Source: Methylocystis sp. (GTDB lineage Bacteria; Pseudomonadota; Alphaproteobacteria; Rhizobiales; Beijerinckiaceae). Taken from it: DNA of 64,000 nucleotides. Where the stretch lies: the NCBI GenBank assembly GCA_016178015.1, contig JACOUB010000036.1, positions 62,001-126,000 of the forward strand, read 5' to 3'. A program made the translations under genes and the position numbers. The notes under the pieces were generated by a model. That model had not been told where the DNA came from. It worked only from the letters and a program-made list of their open reading frames with translations, and searched no databases. Below, piece by piece: positions 53,780 to 63,199 of the stretch (its first letter is position 1; the number at the start of each line of letters is the position of its first letter).

Positions 53780-55039
53780 TTGACCGACAAAAAAGACCTA
53801 TACGAACTGGGCGAGATTCCGCCGCTCGGCCATGTGCCGGCGAACATGTACGCCTGGGTCATCCGCAAGGAGAGGCATGGGCCCCCTGAACAGTCGATGC
53901 AGATCGAGGTGGTTCCGACCTGGGAGCTCGACAGCCACGACGCCCTCATCTTGGTGATGGCCGCCGGCGTCAATTACAACGGCGTCTGGGCGGCGCTCGG
54001 GCAGCCGATTTCCGTGCTCGACGCCCACAAGCACCCGTTCCACATCGCCGGCTCCGACGCCGCCGGCGTCGTCTGGGCGGTCGGCTCCAAGGTCAAGCGC
54101 TGGAAAGTCGGCGACCAGGTCGTCGTCCACTGCAACCAGGACGACGGGGACGACGAAGAGTGCAATGGCGGCGATCCTATGTTCTCCGCGTCACAGCGTA
54201 TCTGGGGCTATGAGACGCCGGACGGCTCGTTCGCCCAGTTCTGCCGCGTCCAGGACCGCCAGCTGATGGAGCGTCCCAAGCACCTCACCTGGGAGGCGGC
54301 GGCCTGCTACACTTTGACGCTCGCCACCGCTTACCGCATGCTGTTCGGCCACGAACCGCATCGCTTGAAACCCGGCGACAATGTGCTGGTGTGGGGCGCG
54401 TCGGGGGGCTTGGGCGTGTTCGGCGTGCAGCTGTGCGCGGCGGCGGGCGCCAACGCCATCGGCATCATCTCCGACGAAGCCAGGCGCGACTACGTCCTCT
54501 CGCTCGGCGCCAAGGGCGTCATCAACCGCAAGGAGTTCAAGTGTTGGGGGCAATTGCCGACCGTCAACACGCCGGAGTTCAACGAGTGGACGAAGGAGGC
54601 GCGCAAGTTCGGCAAGGCGATTTGGGATATAACGGCTAAGAAGGACGTGGATGTCGTCTTCGAGCACCCGGGCGAACAGACCTTTCCGGTCTCCTGCCTG
54701 GTCGTCAAACGCGGCGGCATGGTGGTGTTCTGCGCCGGCACCACTGGCTTCAACCTCACCTTCGACGCGCGTTACGTGTGGATGCGGCAAAAGCGCATCC
54801 AAGGTTCGCATTTCGCCCACCTCAAGCAAGCGGCGGCGGCCAACCGGTTCGTGATCGACCGGCGCGTCGATCCTTGCATGTCGGAAGTCTTTCCCTGGGC
54901 GAAAATCCCGGTGGCGCACACCAAGATGTGGAAGAATTTGCACGCCCCCGGCAACATGGCGGTGCTCGTCAATGCGCCGACGACCGGCCTGCGCAGTTTC
55001 GAGGACGTGGTGGAGGCGACGGCAAGCAAGCGAGGGTGA
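53780..55039 (+). CDS. ccr: Crotonyl-CoA carboxylase/reductase
   Basis: NADPH-dependent reductive carboxylation of crotonyl-CoA to ethylmalonyl-CoA, the key step of the ethylmalonyl-CoA pathway. 419 residues; TTG start at 53780 with AGGAG. Medium-chain reductase fold: GVNYNGVWAALG (CO2-binding Asn), IWGYETPDGSFAQF (Glu of the CO2 site), GASGGLGVFGVQL (NADPH), and GSHFAHLKQAA (His of the CO2 site). All CO2-site positions are present. 2.3 kb from ecm, on the opposite strand. Confidence 0.95.
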   Translation: MTDKKDLYELGEIPPLGHVPANMYAWVIRKERHGPPEQSMQIEVVPTWELDSHDALILVMAAGVNYNGVWAALGQPISVLDAHKHPFHIAGSDAAGVVWAVGSKVKRWKVGDQVVVHCNQDDGDDEECNGGDPMFSASQRIWGYETPDGSFAQFCRVQDRQLMERPKHLTWEAAACYTLTLATAYRMLFGHEPHRLKPGDNVLVWGASGGLGVFGVQLCAAAGANAIGIISDEARRDYVLSLGAKGVINRKEFKCWGQLPTVNTPEFNEWTKEARKFGKAIWDITAKKDVDVVFEHPGEQTFPVSCLVVKRGGMVVFCAGTTGFNLTFDARYVWMRQKRIQGSHFAHLKQAAAANRFVIDRRVDPCMSEVFPWAKIPVAHTKMWKNLHAPGNMAVLVNAPTTGLRSFEDVVEATASKRG

Positions 55040-55121
55040 CAGGGCGGCGATAACCTATTGCAAGTGAGCCATAAAGCTGGGTCAAGGCGCGTTGTGGATT
55101 CTGGCGGCAAGAGGCGCTCGG

Positions 55122-55147
55122 GGAACTCCAGGGGGGTCTTTCGCGTT
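55122..55147 (+). promoter_or_regulatory. EcfG-type general-stress promoter upstream of HWE kinase
   Basis: Exact GGAAC-N17-CGTT on the plus strand, about 105 bases before the kinase start. Confidence 0.68.
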
Positions 55148-55251
55148 AAGCCGAGGTTTCCGCTTTCTTGTCGACCGAACGATCGGGCGCGATGGCGATG
55201 CGCCCGGCGCAGCGGGACAATTAAGGGAAGATTGGCGCGGAGGATGAGCTC

Positions 55252-56322
55252 TTGACCAACGCCGATAGTCGCGACGATCCGTCCGACGGCGGGGCTGCCG
55301 CCGTGGCAAGACAAGAGAGCGACAAAGGTCCCGACCAAGCGTTCACGTTGGAGCGCATGCAATTGGCGTTGGACGCCAGCCTTACGGGCATTTGGGAATG
55401 GGATCTTGTCACCGGCGCAGTGCGCCTGGATGCGCGGGTGCGCGCGCTGTGGGCGTTGCCGAAGGGCGTCCCCGCGAGTTTTGAGATATTCCGCAATGCC
55501 TTACATCCGCAGGACGTGAAAGGCGTCAAGCAAGCTATGGACGCCGCGATCGATCCCGAAAGCCGTGGCGATTACGAGGTGGAATATCGCGTCATCGGTC
55601 AGACCGACCGCGTCGAACGGTGGATCGCCGTGCGTGGCCGCACCATTTTCGAGGACGGCCGCGCCGTACGCATTATCGGCACCGCCCGCGACGTCACCGA
55701 GCGCAAGCATCGCGAACAGCATGTCCGCGTGCTGCTGCGCGAACTTGTGCATCGGTCGAAGAACCTTCTCGCGGTGGTTCAGGCGATGGCGCGGCAGACG
55801 GCGATGGGATCGCCCTCGCTCGAGGATTTCCAGCGCAAGTTCGCGGCGCGTCTGCAAGCCCTGTCGATGGCGCACGACCTGCTCGTCTCGCAGGAATGGC
55901 GCGGGGCCTCGATGCATGATCTCGTTCGCTCGCAAATGGCCTATTGCCTCGACGTCGCGCAAGGAGCGATCGACCAGCACGCGCGCATCGAAGGACCCGA
56001 GATCATGTTGAAGCCGGAGGCGGCGCAAAACATCGGTCTCGCGCTCCACGAATTGGCGGTGAACGCTCTCACCCACGGCGCACTGACGCGGGCCGATGGC
56101 CGCATCGATCTGACTTGGCGCGTGCAAGACGGCCGTTTTTGCATGGAGTGGCGCGAATCGGGCGGGCCCACCGTCGTCTCTCAGCCGCGCGAAGGTTTCG
56201 GACACAAGGTCGTCAGGCTCATTGTCGCGCAAGCGCTCGATGGCGAGTCGACGATCGGTTTTCCGCCGGACGGCTTTGTTTGGAGCCTATCGATTCCCAC
56301 GTCGCACACCATTGCGAAATAA
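55252..56322 (+). CDS. PAS-HWE sensor histidine kinase, candidate general-stress sensor
   Basis: 356 residues; TTG start with GGAGG at proper spacing. PAS domain (about 30-155; LDASLTGIWEWDLVTGAVRL, EYRVIGQTDRVERWIAVRGR), HWE dimerisation segment (ELVHRSKNLLAVVQAMARQT, phospho-acceptor His) and a HWE-type ATPase domain (ALHELAVNALTHGALT, GFGHKVVRLIVAQAL). No membrane helix. HWE kinases often feed PhyR in the general stress response of alphaproteobacteria, and the gene itself has an EcfG box, which would give feedback. That role is inferred. Confidence 0.9.
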   Translation: MTNADSRDDPSDGGAAAVARQESDKGPDQAFTLERMQLALDASLTGIWEWDLVTGAVRLDARVRALWALPKGVPASFEIFRNALHPQDVKGVKQAMDAAIDPESRGDYEVEYRVIGQTDRVERWIAVRGRTIFEDGRAVRIIGTARDVTERKHREQHVRVLLRELVHRSKNLLAVVQAMARQTAMGSPSLEDFQRKFAARLQALSMAHDLLVSQEWRGASMHDLVRSQMAYCLDVAQGAIDQHARIEGPEIMLKPEAAQNIGLALHELAVNALTHGALTRADGRIDLTWRVQDGRFCMEWRESGGPTVVSQPREGFGHKVVRLIVAQALDGESTIGFPPDGFVWSLSIPTSHTIAK

Positions 56323-56431
56323 CACTCCTCGCCGAGCGCCCGTTTTTGTTTTGCGGGATCGACATCCGCGCAAGCGCCGCGATGCGGTTGGCCTATGCCA
56401 CCAGGTACGCGAAATGTTGGCCCATCAGCGC

Positions 56432-56570
56432 GTCATGGCCGTGCTTGTCACGGCCATCCACGCCGGGACGTGACAGGAAATCTTCGAAGCGAAGCGGAAA
56501 CGCCCCTTCTCTCTTTCACGGTTGGTCGCAGTCTGTCGGCGTGGATGCCCGCGACAAGCGCGGGCATGAC
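56432..56570. repeat. Palindromic repeat pair (GTCATGGCCGTGC family)
   Basis: GTCATGGCCGTGCTTGTCAC faces GCGACAAGCGCGGGCATGAC; GGCGTGGATGCC inside. Same family as 49311-49451. Confidence 0.75.
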
Positions 56571-56597
56571 GGGTGAATTTTTTCGTGGTTGGTGTGA

Positions 56598-56999
56598 TTA
56601 CCCCAACAAATCGATCAGCGGCGCGATCAGGGGAACGTCGGCCGGCGGCATCTCGTAAGTGTGCAAATCGCGCGCGCGCGTCCATCTCACCGCTTGTCCC
56701 TCGGACGGCGTCACCAAGCCTTGCCAGCGCCGGCAGACGTAGAGCGGCATCAACAGGTGGAAGTCCTCGTAGGCGTGGCTGGCGAAGGCGAGCGGCGTGA
56801 GCCAGGACGCCTCAACGACAATGCCGAGCTCCTCGGCGAGCTCGCGGATTGCCGCATCCTCCGGTCGCTCGCCCTCGTGCAGCTTGCCGCCGGGAAACTC
56901 CCAGAGGCCGGCCAACTGCTTGCCTGGTGGCCGTTGCGCGATGAGCACGCGATTGTCGGCGTCCACGAGAGCCGCCGCGACGACGATAAGCAGTCTCAC
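56598..56999 (-). CDS. mutT: 8-oxo-dGTP diphosphatase (MutT, Nudix)
   Basis: Removes oxidised 8-oxo-dGTP from the nucleotide pool. 133 residues. The Nudix box FPGGKLHEGERPEDAAIRELAEELGI is complete (GX5EX7REUXEEXGU), followed by YEDFHLLMPLYVCRRW and PSEGQAVRWTRARDL. Start set at GTG 56999, the position where relatives begin; the ribosome site is not clear. Downstream of a lipoprotein gene on the same strand. Confidence 0.9.
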   Translation of the reverse strand: MRLLIVVAAALVDADNRVLIAQRPPGKQLAGLWEFPGGKLHEGERPEDAAIRELAEELGIVVEASWLTPLAFASHAYEDFHLLMPLYVCRRWQGLVTPSEGQAVRWTRARDLHTYEMPPADVPLIAPLIDLLG

Positions 57000-57040
57000 T
57001 CCTTCGAATCTCTGCCCGCCGAATCTTTGTTCGCCATGCG

Positions 57041-57550
57041 TCAATTTCCCGAGAGCACGACTTTGATCGGTTCGGTTTCCTTGCCGGTCACCGTCACCTC
57101 TTCGTACATCGCGCCGCCCTCGGCCAAAAGAGCGTCCTTGGCCTGCCAGGTTAGTTGCGTCGTCACGAAATAGCGGCCCGGCGCCACATCCTCGAAGGTG
57201 AAGCGTCCGGCCGATTCCGCCTTGGTGGTGCGCGTGTAAGCGACATATTCGGGATCGGGCGCAGCTGAGGGAATGGAGATGGCGGGCACGAATTTCGCGG
57301 CCCCGTAAAAATGCGCGAAACGCGCCTGCGTGTAAGCGGTCGCCGGCACCAGGCGCACGATTTCGCCGGCCGCGTAACGGACGTTCACCACGCCGCGCTT
57401 GTCGCGCAAGAAAGCGTGGCCCTCGATCGTCGCCTTGCCGGGCGTTTTGATGAACGCCGCTTCCGCCGGATTGAAAGCGGCGTCCGGGCCGCTCGTGTTG
57501 CAAGCGGCAAGACCGACCATGCAAGCCAAACTCATAACAACCGAACGCAT
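57041..57550 (-). CDS. Lipoprotein with carboxypeptidase-regulatory-like domain
   Basis: 169 residues from ATG 57550. Signal and lipobox LAAC (VMSLACMVGLAAC, acylated Cys about residue 17), then a beta-sandwich-like domain (GRFTFEDVAPGRYFVTTQL is typical of carboxypeptidase regulatory-like folds). Envelope-anchored; function unknown. Lies between argJ and mutT. Confidence 0.8.
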   Translation of the reverse strand: MRSVVMSLACMVGLAACNTSGPDAAFNPAEAAFIKTPGKATIEGHAFLRDKRGVVNVRYAAGEIVRLVPATAYTQARFAHFYGAAKFVPAISIPSAAPDPEYVAYTRTTKAESAGRFTFEDVAPGRYFVTTQLTWQAKDALLAEGGAMYEEVTVTGKETEPIKVVLSGN

Positions 57551-57636
57551 GGGATACGCCTCATGCAAACAGCGCAATACAATAACATCGCGGGTTCGAC
57601 GCAAAAAAGCAAGCGCGCGCCGGCGCGCACGACTGC

Positions 57637-58920
57637 TCAACTGCGGTAGTCGCCGTTGATCGCCACATAGTCCTTGGTGAGGTCACAGGTCCACACCGTG
57701 GCCGCGCCCTTGGCCAGGCCGAGATCGACGCGCACCGCGATGGCGTCGCGCCTCATGAGTTGCGAGACCTGTGCCTCGTCGTAGGCGGGATCGCGCTGCC
57801 CCTTGTGGGCCACACGTATATCGCCGAACCATATGGCGAGCTTGTCGCGGTCGGCGGCCTCGCCCGCCTTGCCGACCGCCATGACGATACGGCCCCAATT
57901 GGCGTCCTCGCCGGCGATCGCCGTCTTGACGAGCGGCGAATTGGCGATCGACAGCGCGATGCGTTTGGCGGCCTTGGGCGTTTTCGCTCCATCGACGGTG
58001 ATCTCGACGAATTTGCGCGCCCCCTCGCCGTCTTTGACCACTTGATGGGCGAGGTCGAGCAGGAGCGCGTCGAGCGCCCGGCGGAAGTCCGTAAGGCGCC
58101 GATCATTGGCCTTGTCGATCTGCGGCGCGCCGCGCCGCGCCGCCGCGCCGGTGGCGAACAGCAGCAACGTGTCGGAAGTGGAGGTGTCGCCGTCCACGGT
58201 GATCGAGTTGAACGAACCGCGCGCCGATTTCGACAGCAGGCTTTGCAGCGCCGGGCTGGCGATGGCCGCGTCGGTGAAGACGAAAGACAGCATGGTCGCC
58301 ATGTCGGGCGCGATCATGCCGGCGCCCTTGGCGATGCCGGAAACGCGCACCTCGACGCCGCCCACGAGCGCCGTGCGCGTCGCGAGCTTGGGATAGGTGT
58401 CGGTGGTCATGATGGCGCGCGCCGCCTCGAGCCAAGCGTCCGGCCGGGCTTCTTGGGCGAGTTTCTCCAGCAGCCCGTCGAATTTCGAGGCGTCGAGCGG
58501 CTCGCCGATGACCCCGGTGGAGGCAAGAAAAATCTGGCGCTCGGGCGCGCCGGTCGCGGCGGCGGCAAGTTTGGCGGAGAATTTCACGGCCTCCTTGCCG
58601 GTCTTGCCGGTAAAAGCGTTGGCGTTGCCGGAATTGACGAGCAGCGCCCGCGCCGTGGGATCGCGGCGACGCGATCCGTTCCGGATCGCTATCACGCCGG
58701 CCAGCCGCGCCCGGCACCAATCGACCGGCGCCGATGCGCACTTGGACTTGGTGAAGACGCCGGCGACTTGCGTCGCCTCATCGAACAGCGCCAACATCAC
58801 GTCGCTGCGACCCGCGTAACGAATGCCGGCCGCGCCGACGGCGAGACGCACGCCTTCGATCGGCGGCATTTCAGGATAGGATTTGGGGGCAAGCGGCGAG
58901 ATGCGAGCGGCATTGGGCAT
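57637..58920 (-). CDS. argJ: Bifunctional ornithine acetyltransferase/N-acetylglutamate synthase
   Basis: Arginine biosynthesis; transfers acetyl from acetylornithine to glutamate. 427 residues. Autocleavage site [14 protein letters not shown] (Thr nucleophile), [17 protein letters not shown] near the N-terminal chain and [18 protein letters not shown] near the C-terminal chain. Complete. It is followed by the lipoprotein and mutT genes and preceded by a hairpin after ppiC. Confidence 0.94.
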   Translation of the reverse strand: MPNAARISPLAPKSYPEMPPIEGVRLAVGAAGIRYAGRSDVMLALFDEATQVAGVFTKSKCASAPVDWCRARLAGVIAIRNGSRRRDPTARALLVNSGNANAFTGKTGKEAVKFSAKLAAAATGAPERQIFLASTGVIGEPLDASKFDGLLEKLAQEARPDAWLEAARAIMTTDTYPKLATRTALVGGVEVRVSGIAKGAGMIAPDMATMLSFVFTDAAIASPALQSLLSKSARGSFNSITVDGDTSTSDTLLLFATGAAARRGAPQIDKANDRRLTDFRRALDALLLDLAHQVVKDGEGARKFVEITVDGAKTPKAAKRIALSIANSPLVKTAIAGEDANWGRIVMAVGKAGEAADRDKLAIWFGDIRVAHKGQRDPAYDEAQVSQLMRRDAIAVRVDLGLAKGAATVWTCDLTKDYVAINGDYRS

Positions 58921-58941
58921 GGGAAATGGTCCTGTGAAACT

Positions 58942-59010
58942 GGGCAGTCGGCATTAGGCAGTCGGCAGCAGGGGCCAACCTAATTGCCTACTGCCGAATG
59001 CCGACTGCCC
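58942..59010. repeat. Strong hairpin between ppiC-like gene and argJ
   Basis: GGGCAGTCGGCATT (58942-58955) pairs perfectly with AATGCCGACTGCCC (58997-59010), and the inner parts continue the pairing with few mismatches to about 28 bp. It lies in the 97-base gap, so it may end the upstream transcript or protect mRNA ends. Confidence 0.75.
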
Positions 59011-59017
59011 TACTTGC

Positions 59018-59896
59018 TCACTGCTTCTTGTCGGCGCCTTTCTTGTCATCGCCCTCGCCGGGCGCCGGCGGGTCGCTGCGCTCGATCTTGGCGCTCTCGT
59101 GTAATTTGGTGATCAAGTCCGCCTGCGCCCTCTGCACCACGTAACGCGCCACCTGTTCGCGCACCTGTTCGAGCGGCGGGAATTCTTTCGGACGCTTCCC
59201 GTCGAGCTTGATGACGTGCCAGCCGAATTGCGACTTCACCGGTTCGGAAATCTGCCCCGGCTCCAACTTCGCGGCGGCTTCGCCGAATTCCGGCACCATG
59301 CGGTCCTTGGCGAACCAGCCGAGATCGCCGCCGGTGGAGCCTGGATCCTTCGACAATTCCGTGGCGACCTTGACGAAGTCTTCGCCGCCCTTGACGCGCT
59401 TGGCGGCCGCCTTCGCCTCGTCCTCGGTGGCTAAGAGAATGTGATGGGCGTGGTACTCCGTATCCGGCTTCTGGTTCTTGGCGGCCTCATCGTAGGCCTG
59501 CTTGATGGCGGCGTCGGTGGCCGCTTCCTTGGCGACCTTGCCCAACAGGGCCTCCATCAACGCCTTGTCGCGCAGATAGGCGAACCTCTTGGCGAACTCG
59601 GGCGTTTCGCCGAGCTTGTCGGCTTGCGCCTTCTGGACGACCAGCTGCTCGTCCACGAGGAAATCCAACGCATAGGTCTCGCGCGCCTTGCCTTCGAGTT
59701 GCCGGGGGATGCTGGCGCCGAGATCCTCGAGCGCGGCCTTCAGGTCGTCATCGGTGATTTCTACGCCATTGACCTTGGCGAGAACCTTGGCCTGCGCCGA
59801 ATTTCCTGCCACGCCGATCACCAGCAGGGCGGCGAGGGCGAAGGCTTGCAGGGCGGCGCGATGCTCGTGACGCGCCGTCTTGAGGAGGTGAGACAT
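59018..59896 (-). CDS. Periplasmic PpiC/parvulin-type peptidylprolyl isomerase
   Basis: 292 residues from ATG 59896 with GGAGA. Signal peptide (ALQAFALAALLVIGVAGNSAQA), SurA-like N-terminal helical region (VLAKVNGVEITDDDLKAALEDLG) and a parvulin domain (about 140-250; YHAHHILLATEDEAKAAAKR, GGDLGWFAKDRMVPEFGEAA, FGWHVIKLDGKR). Acidic/Lys-rich tail. Outer membrane or secreted protein folding. Named PpiC- or PrsA-like. Confidence 0.9.
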   Translation of the reverse strand: MSHLLKTARHEHRAALQAFALAALLVIGVAGNSAQAKVLAKVNGVEITDDDLKAALEDLGASIPRQLEGKARETYALDFLVDEQLVVQKAQADKLGETPEFAKRFAYLRDKALMEALLGKVAKEAATDAAIKQAYDEAAKNQKPDTEYHAHHILLATEDEAKAAAKRVKGGEDFVKVATELSKDPGSTGGDLGWFAKDRMVPEFGEAAAKLEPGQISEPVKSQFGWHVIKLDGKRPKEFPPLEQVREQVARYVVQRAQADLITKLHESAKIERSDPPAPGEGDDKKGADKKQ

Positions 59897-60256
59897 GACG
59901 TTCTCCAAGAAAAGGCCAGAGAAAAGGCCAGAGGCGAGAGGCGCCGCGATCACGGGCCAGGAGGGTCGTGAAAGACGAATCGGGCGTAACTATGCCCATG
60001 CCGCTGGCGCTGACAACAGCAAAGGCGAGGCAAAACGAGACGATCGGGCGAATGTCGGCGAGGGGCGCAATTTGCCCTCTCTCCCGCGAAGGGGGGAGAG
60101 TTGGAGAGGGGGTGGTTCGTCTTGCAGCAATTTTGCCCGGCGATGCCCCCTCCCTAGCCCTCCCCCGCTTCGCGGGAGAGGGAATCGAACGGCGCCATCT
60201 CGCCAACTGCCCCTCACCCGATCGCCCTCCGGGGAAACAATTGGGCGCGCCGCTTG
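59897..60256. other. Intergenic region with REP-like element
   Basis: Includes the repeat 60075-60183. The left part should carry the promoter of the isomerase gene. No gene. Confidence 0.45.
60075..60183. repeat. REP-like palindromic pair (CCCTCTC/GAGAGGG family)
   Basis: CCCTCTCTCCCGCGAAGGGG and GAGAGTTGGAGAGGG on the left face CCCTCCCTAGCCCTCCCCCG and CTTCGCGGGAGAGGG on the right. Related to 63384-63559. Confidence 0.7.
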
Positions 60257-63199
60257 TCATTCCCCGACGATCTCGACAAACAGCGCCCGCACCGCTTTCT
60301 GCGTTTCGATCAGATGCGCCTCAAGACGCCCAAGATCGGGCAATTCGCCGGCGCGCAAGAGAAGTTCGACCAGTCCGCGCGGCGCCGCCGAAGCCCGGAA
60401 TTCGTGGTCGCTTGCCAGCCGCAGAACCTGCGTCAGGCCCTGATAGAGACGCGCCGCCGCGATCAGCGTTTCGGCCTTGGCGGGATCGAGCAAGCGGCGG
60501 TCAGCGAGACGACGAAGCGCCACAGCGGTGGCCGTGGCGAGAATGTCGGGATGCGCGCTGGCATGGCGCAGCAACAGGTATTGCGTAATGAATTCGATGT
60601 CGATCAACCCGCCTCTGACCTGTTTGATCTCCCAAGGGTTTTCCGCGCCCTTTTGATGTTCGAGGCGGCGGCGCATGTGCAGAACGTCGGCGCGCAGCTT
60701 GTCCAAGTCGCGCCGACGAACCAGCGCGGCGCGGATGGCGGCCTCGACATCCGCCACGAAATCGCTTGGACCGGCGACGACGCGCGCTCTGGTCAGCGCC
60801 ATATGTTCCCATGTCCAAGCTTCGTTCGCCTGATAGTCTTCGAAACCTTTGAGAGCGACGGCGATCGGACCCTTGTTGCCGGAGGGGCGCAGGCGGAAGT
60901 CGACCTCGTAGAGCAGGCCCTGCGCAGTCGGCGCGGAAAGCGCCGCGATGAGGCGCTGAGTCAAGCGGGCGTAATAGTGCGCCCCCGCGAGAGGGCGTTC
61001 GCCGCCGACGGATTCGGCCTCCGGTTCGACATCGTATAGCAACATCAGGTCGAGATCGGAGGCGGCGGTCATTTCGCGCCCGCCGAGCTTGCCCATGGCG
61101 ACGACGGCGACGCGCCCGTTGGCGACGCGCCCATGCGCAATCGCCAGTTCATCCTCGACGCGCGGAAGCAAGCCAGAAATGACAACGCCGGCGAGACGCG
61201 CATAGGCGAGGCCCGCCTGTCCGACCGACACGGTCCCTGTCAATACGCGCACGCCGATCAGAAAAATCTGCTCCTGTCCAAAGATGCGAGCGCAATCGAG
61301 CGCCTCTTCATAGGCGCGGGCGTCGCCAAGCATGGTCGCAAAACGCGCGGCGAGTTCGTCCTCGTCCGGCAGGCGTTCGAAGAAAGCCGGCTCCAACAGG
61401 GCGTCGATGACGCGCGGACGGCGCGAGATCGTCTCGGCGAGCTTGGGCGCGGCGCCCACGATCTCCGCCAGGAGATGCAGGAGACGCGGATTGGCGGCGA
61501 GAAGCGCGAAGAGTTGCACCCCTGCCGGCAGTTTTCCGATCAGCCGATCGAAAGAAAGAAACGCCTGATCGGCGTTGTCCGTGGCGCCCAAGGCCTCGAG
61601 CAGGGCAGGCGTGAGTTCGGTCAAACGTTCGCGCGCCAGGGTCGAGCGGGTCGCCGCATAGCGGCCGAAATGCCAGCCACGAATCGTCTCGGTTACCGTC
61701 TTTGGATGCTTGAACCCCAGGCGCGACAAATTTTCGATGGTGTCGGGATCGTCGTCGTCGCCGGTGAAGACGAGATTGCCTGCGCCAGAGGAAAGTTCGG
61801 AGGCGGTCTCAAACAGCCGCGCCGAGTGGCCCTGGACTTTTTCCAGCTTGCGCCGCAACGCCTGCGAGAATTCGCGCAACGTCGCGAAGCCCATCATGCG
61901 GCCGATGTGCAGAACGCCCCGCTCGTCATCGGGCAGCGAATGCTTCTGTTCGTCGGCGACCATCTGGATACGGTGCTCGACATCGCGCAAAAAGAGATAA
62001 GCCTCGCGCAGATCGTCGCGCGCGGCCGGCTCGATCCAGCCGCTCGCGGCCAATTGGCCGAGCATCGGCAATGTCTCGCGCCCGCGTAAGGTGTGATCGC
62101 GTCCGCCGGCGATCAATTGCTGGGTCTGCACAAAGAACTCGATCTCGCGAATGCCGCCGCGTCCGAGCTTGATGTCGTGGCCCAAGACGGCGACCTTGCC
62201 ATGACCCTTGAAGGCGTGAATCTGTCGTTTGATCGAATGCACGTCGGCGATCGCGGCGAAGTCGAGGTGCTTGCGCCAGACGAACGGGCCGAGTTCGGCG
62301 AGGAAATTCCAGCCGGCTTCGATGTCGCCGGCCACAGGGCGCGCCTTGATGAAGGCGGCGCGCTCCCAATTCTGCCCCATGCTCTCGTAATAGCCGAAGG
62401 CGGCCTCGAGCGGGATGGCGATCGGCGTCGCGCCGGGATCGGGCCGCAGACGCAGGTCGACGCGAAACACATAGCCGTCTGGCGTTCGTTCACTCATGAT
62501 CTTGACGACGCGTTTGGTCAGCCTCACGAACAGATCCACGTCCTCATGGGGAACGGCTCGCACGCGCCGACGATCGAACAGAACGACGAGATCAATGTCG
62601 GAGGAATAATTGAGCTCGAAGGCGCCGAGCTTGCCCATTGCCAGGAAAATCCAGCCACAGCCTGTTTCGGGGTTTTCCTTATCGGCGAGTTCCAGTTGTC
62701 CTGACGTCGCCGCTTCGCGCAGCACGAAGGCGACGGCCGCAGAGAGGGTAGCGTCGGCGAAGCGGGTGAGCGCTCGGGCGGCTTCCTGCGTCGTAAAGGC
62801 CTTGCCGAGATCGGCGAGCGCTGCGACGAGCGCCGCCTCCTGTTTGACGAGCCGCAGCAAACGCATCAATTCGGCCTCGTCCGCGGCTGGCTGAGCGCGC
62901 GTTTTTTCGATCAATCGATCGATCGTCTCGAAAGGATCGGCTTCGAGAATTTGGGCGAGACGGCCAGGATCGCGCGCAGCGAGGTCGGTGAGATAGGGAG
63001 ACGACCCGAAGACGCCTTCGAGGAAGAGCGCCGCATGGGGACGCTCGGAAAGATACACGGCGAGAACGCCGCCCGCACGTTCGTCCCGCTCGAGCACGCG
63101 CGCCAGCGCCGACTCGGCGACTTGGCGATCGACCGGTTCGATGACGGCGCGCGCGCGGGCCAGGAGGCCGCGTTGCGTAGACGAGCTGAATTGTGACAC
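60257..63199 (-). CDS. glnE: Bifunctional glutamine-synthetase adenylyltransferase/deadenylyltransferase
   Basis: Regulates GlnA by adenylylation in nitrogen control, signalled by PII. About 980 residues from GTG 63199 (ATG 63238 is in frame). Two nucleotidyltransferase halves: first with FELNYSSDIDLVVLFDRR and VDLRLRPDPGATPIAI, second with GGREMTAASDLDLMLLYDV and VDFRLRPSGNKGPIAVAL, each retaining the GS/D-x-D motif. Full length and intact. Monocistronic in view. Confidence 0.95.
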   Translation of the reverse strand: MSQFSSSTQRGLLARARAVIEPVDRQVAESALARVLERDERAGGVLAVYLSERPHAALFLEGVFGSSPYLTDLAARDPGRLAQILEADPFETIDRLIEKTRAQPAADEAELMRLLRLVKQEAALVAALADLGKAFTTQEAARALTRFADATLSAAVAFVLREAATSGQLELADKENPETGCGWIFLAMGKLGAFELNYSSDIDLVVLFDRRRVRAVPHEDVDLFVRLTKRVVKIMSERTPDGYVFRVDLRLRPDPGATPIAIPLEAAFGYYESMGQNWERAAFIKARPVAGDIEAGWNFLAELGPFVWRKHLDFAAIADVHSIKRQIHAFKGHGKVAVLGHDIKLGRGGIREIEFFVQTQQLIAGGRDHTLRGRETLPMLGQLAASGWIEPAARDDLREAYLFLRDVEHRIQMVADEQKHSLPDDERGVLHIGRMMGFATLREFSQALRRKLEKVQGHSARLFETASELSSGAGNLVFTGDDDDPDTIENLSRLGFKHPKTVTETIRGWHFGRYAATRSTLARERLTELTPALLEALGATDNADQAFLSFDRLIGKLPAGVQLFALLAANPRLLHLLAEIVGAAPKLAETISRRPRVIDALLEPAFFERLPDEDELAARFATMLGDARAYEEALDCARIFGQEQIFLIGVRVLTGTVSVGQAGLAYARLAGVVISGLLPRVEDELAIAHGRVANGRVAVVAMGKLGGREMTAASDLDLMLLYDVEPEAESVGGERPLAGAHYYARLTQRLIAALSAPTAQGLLYEVDFRLRPSGNKGPIAVALKGFEDYQANEAWTWEHMALTRARVVAGPSDFVADVEAAIRAALVRRRDLDKLRADVLHMRRRLEHQKGAENPWEIKQVRGGLIDIEFITQYLLLRHASAHPDILATATAVALRRLADRRLLDPAKAETLIAAARLYQGLTQVLRLASDHEFRASAAPRGLVELLLRAGELPDLGRLEAHLIETQKAVRALFVEIVGE

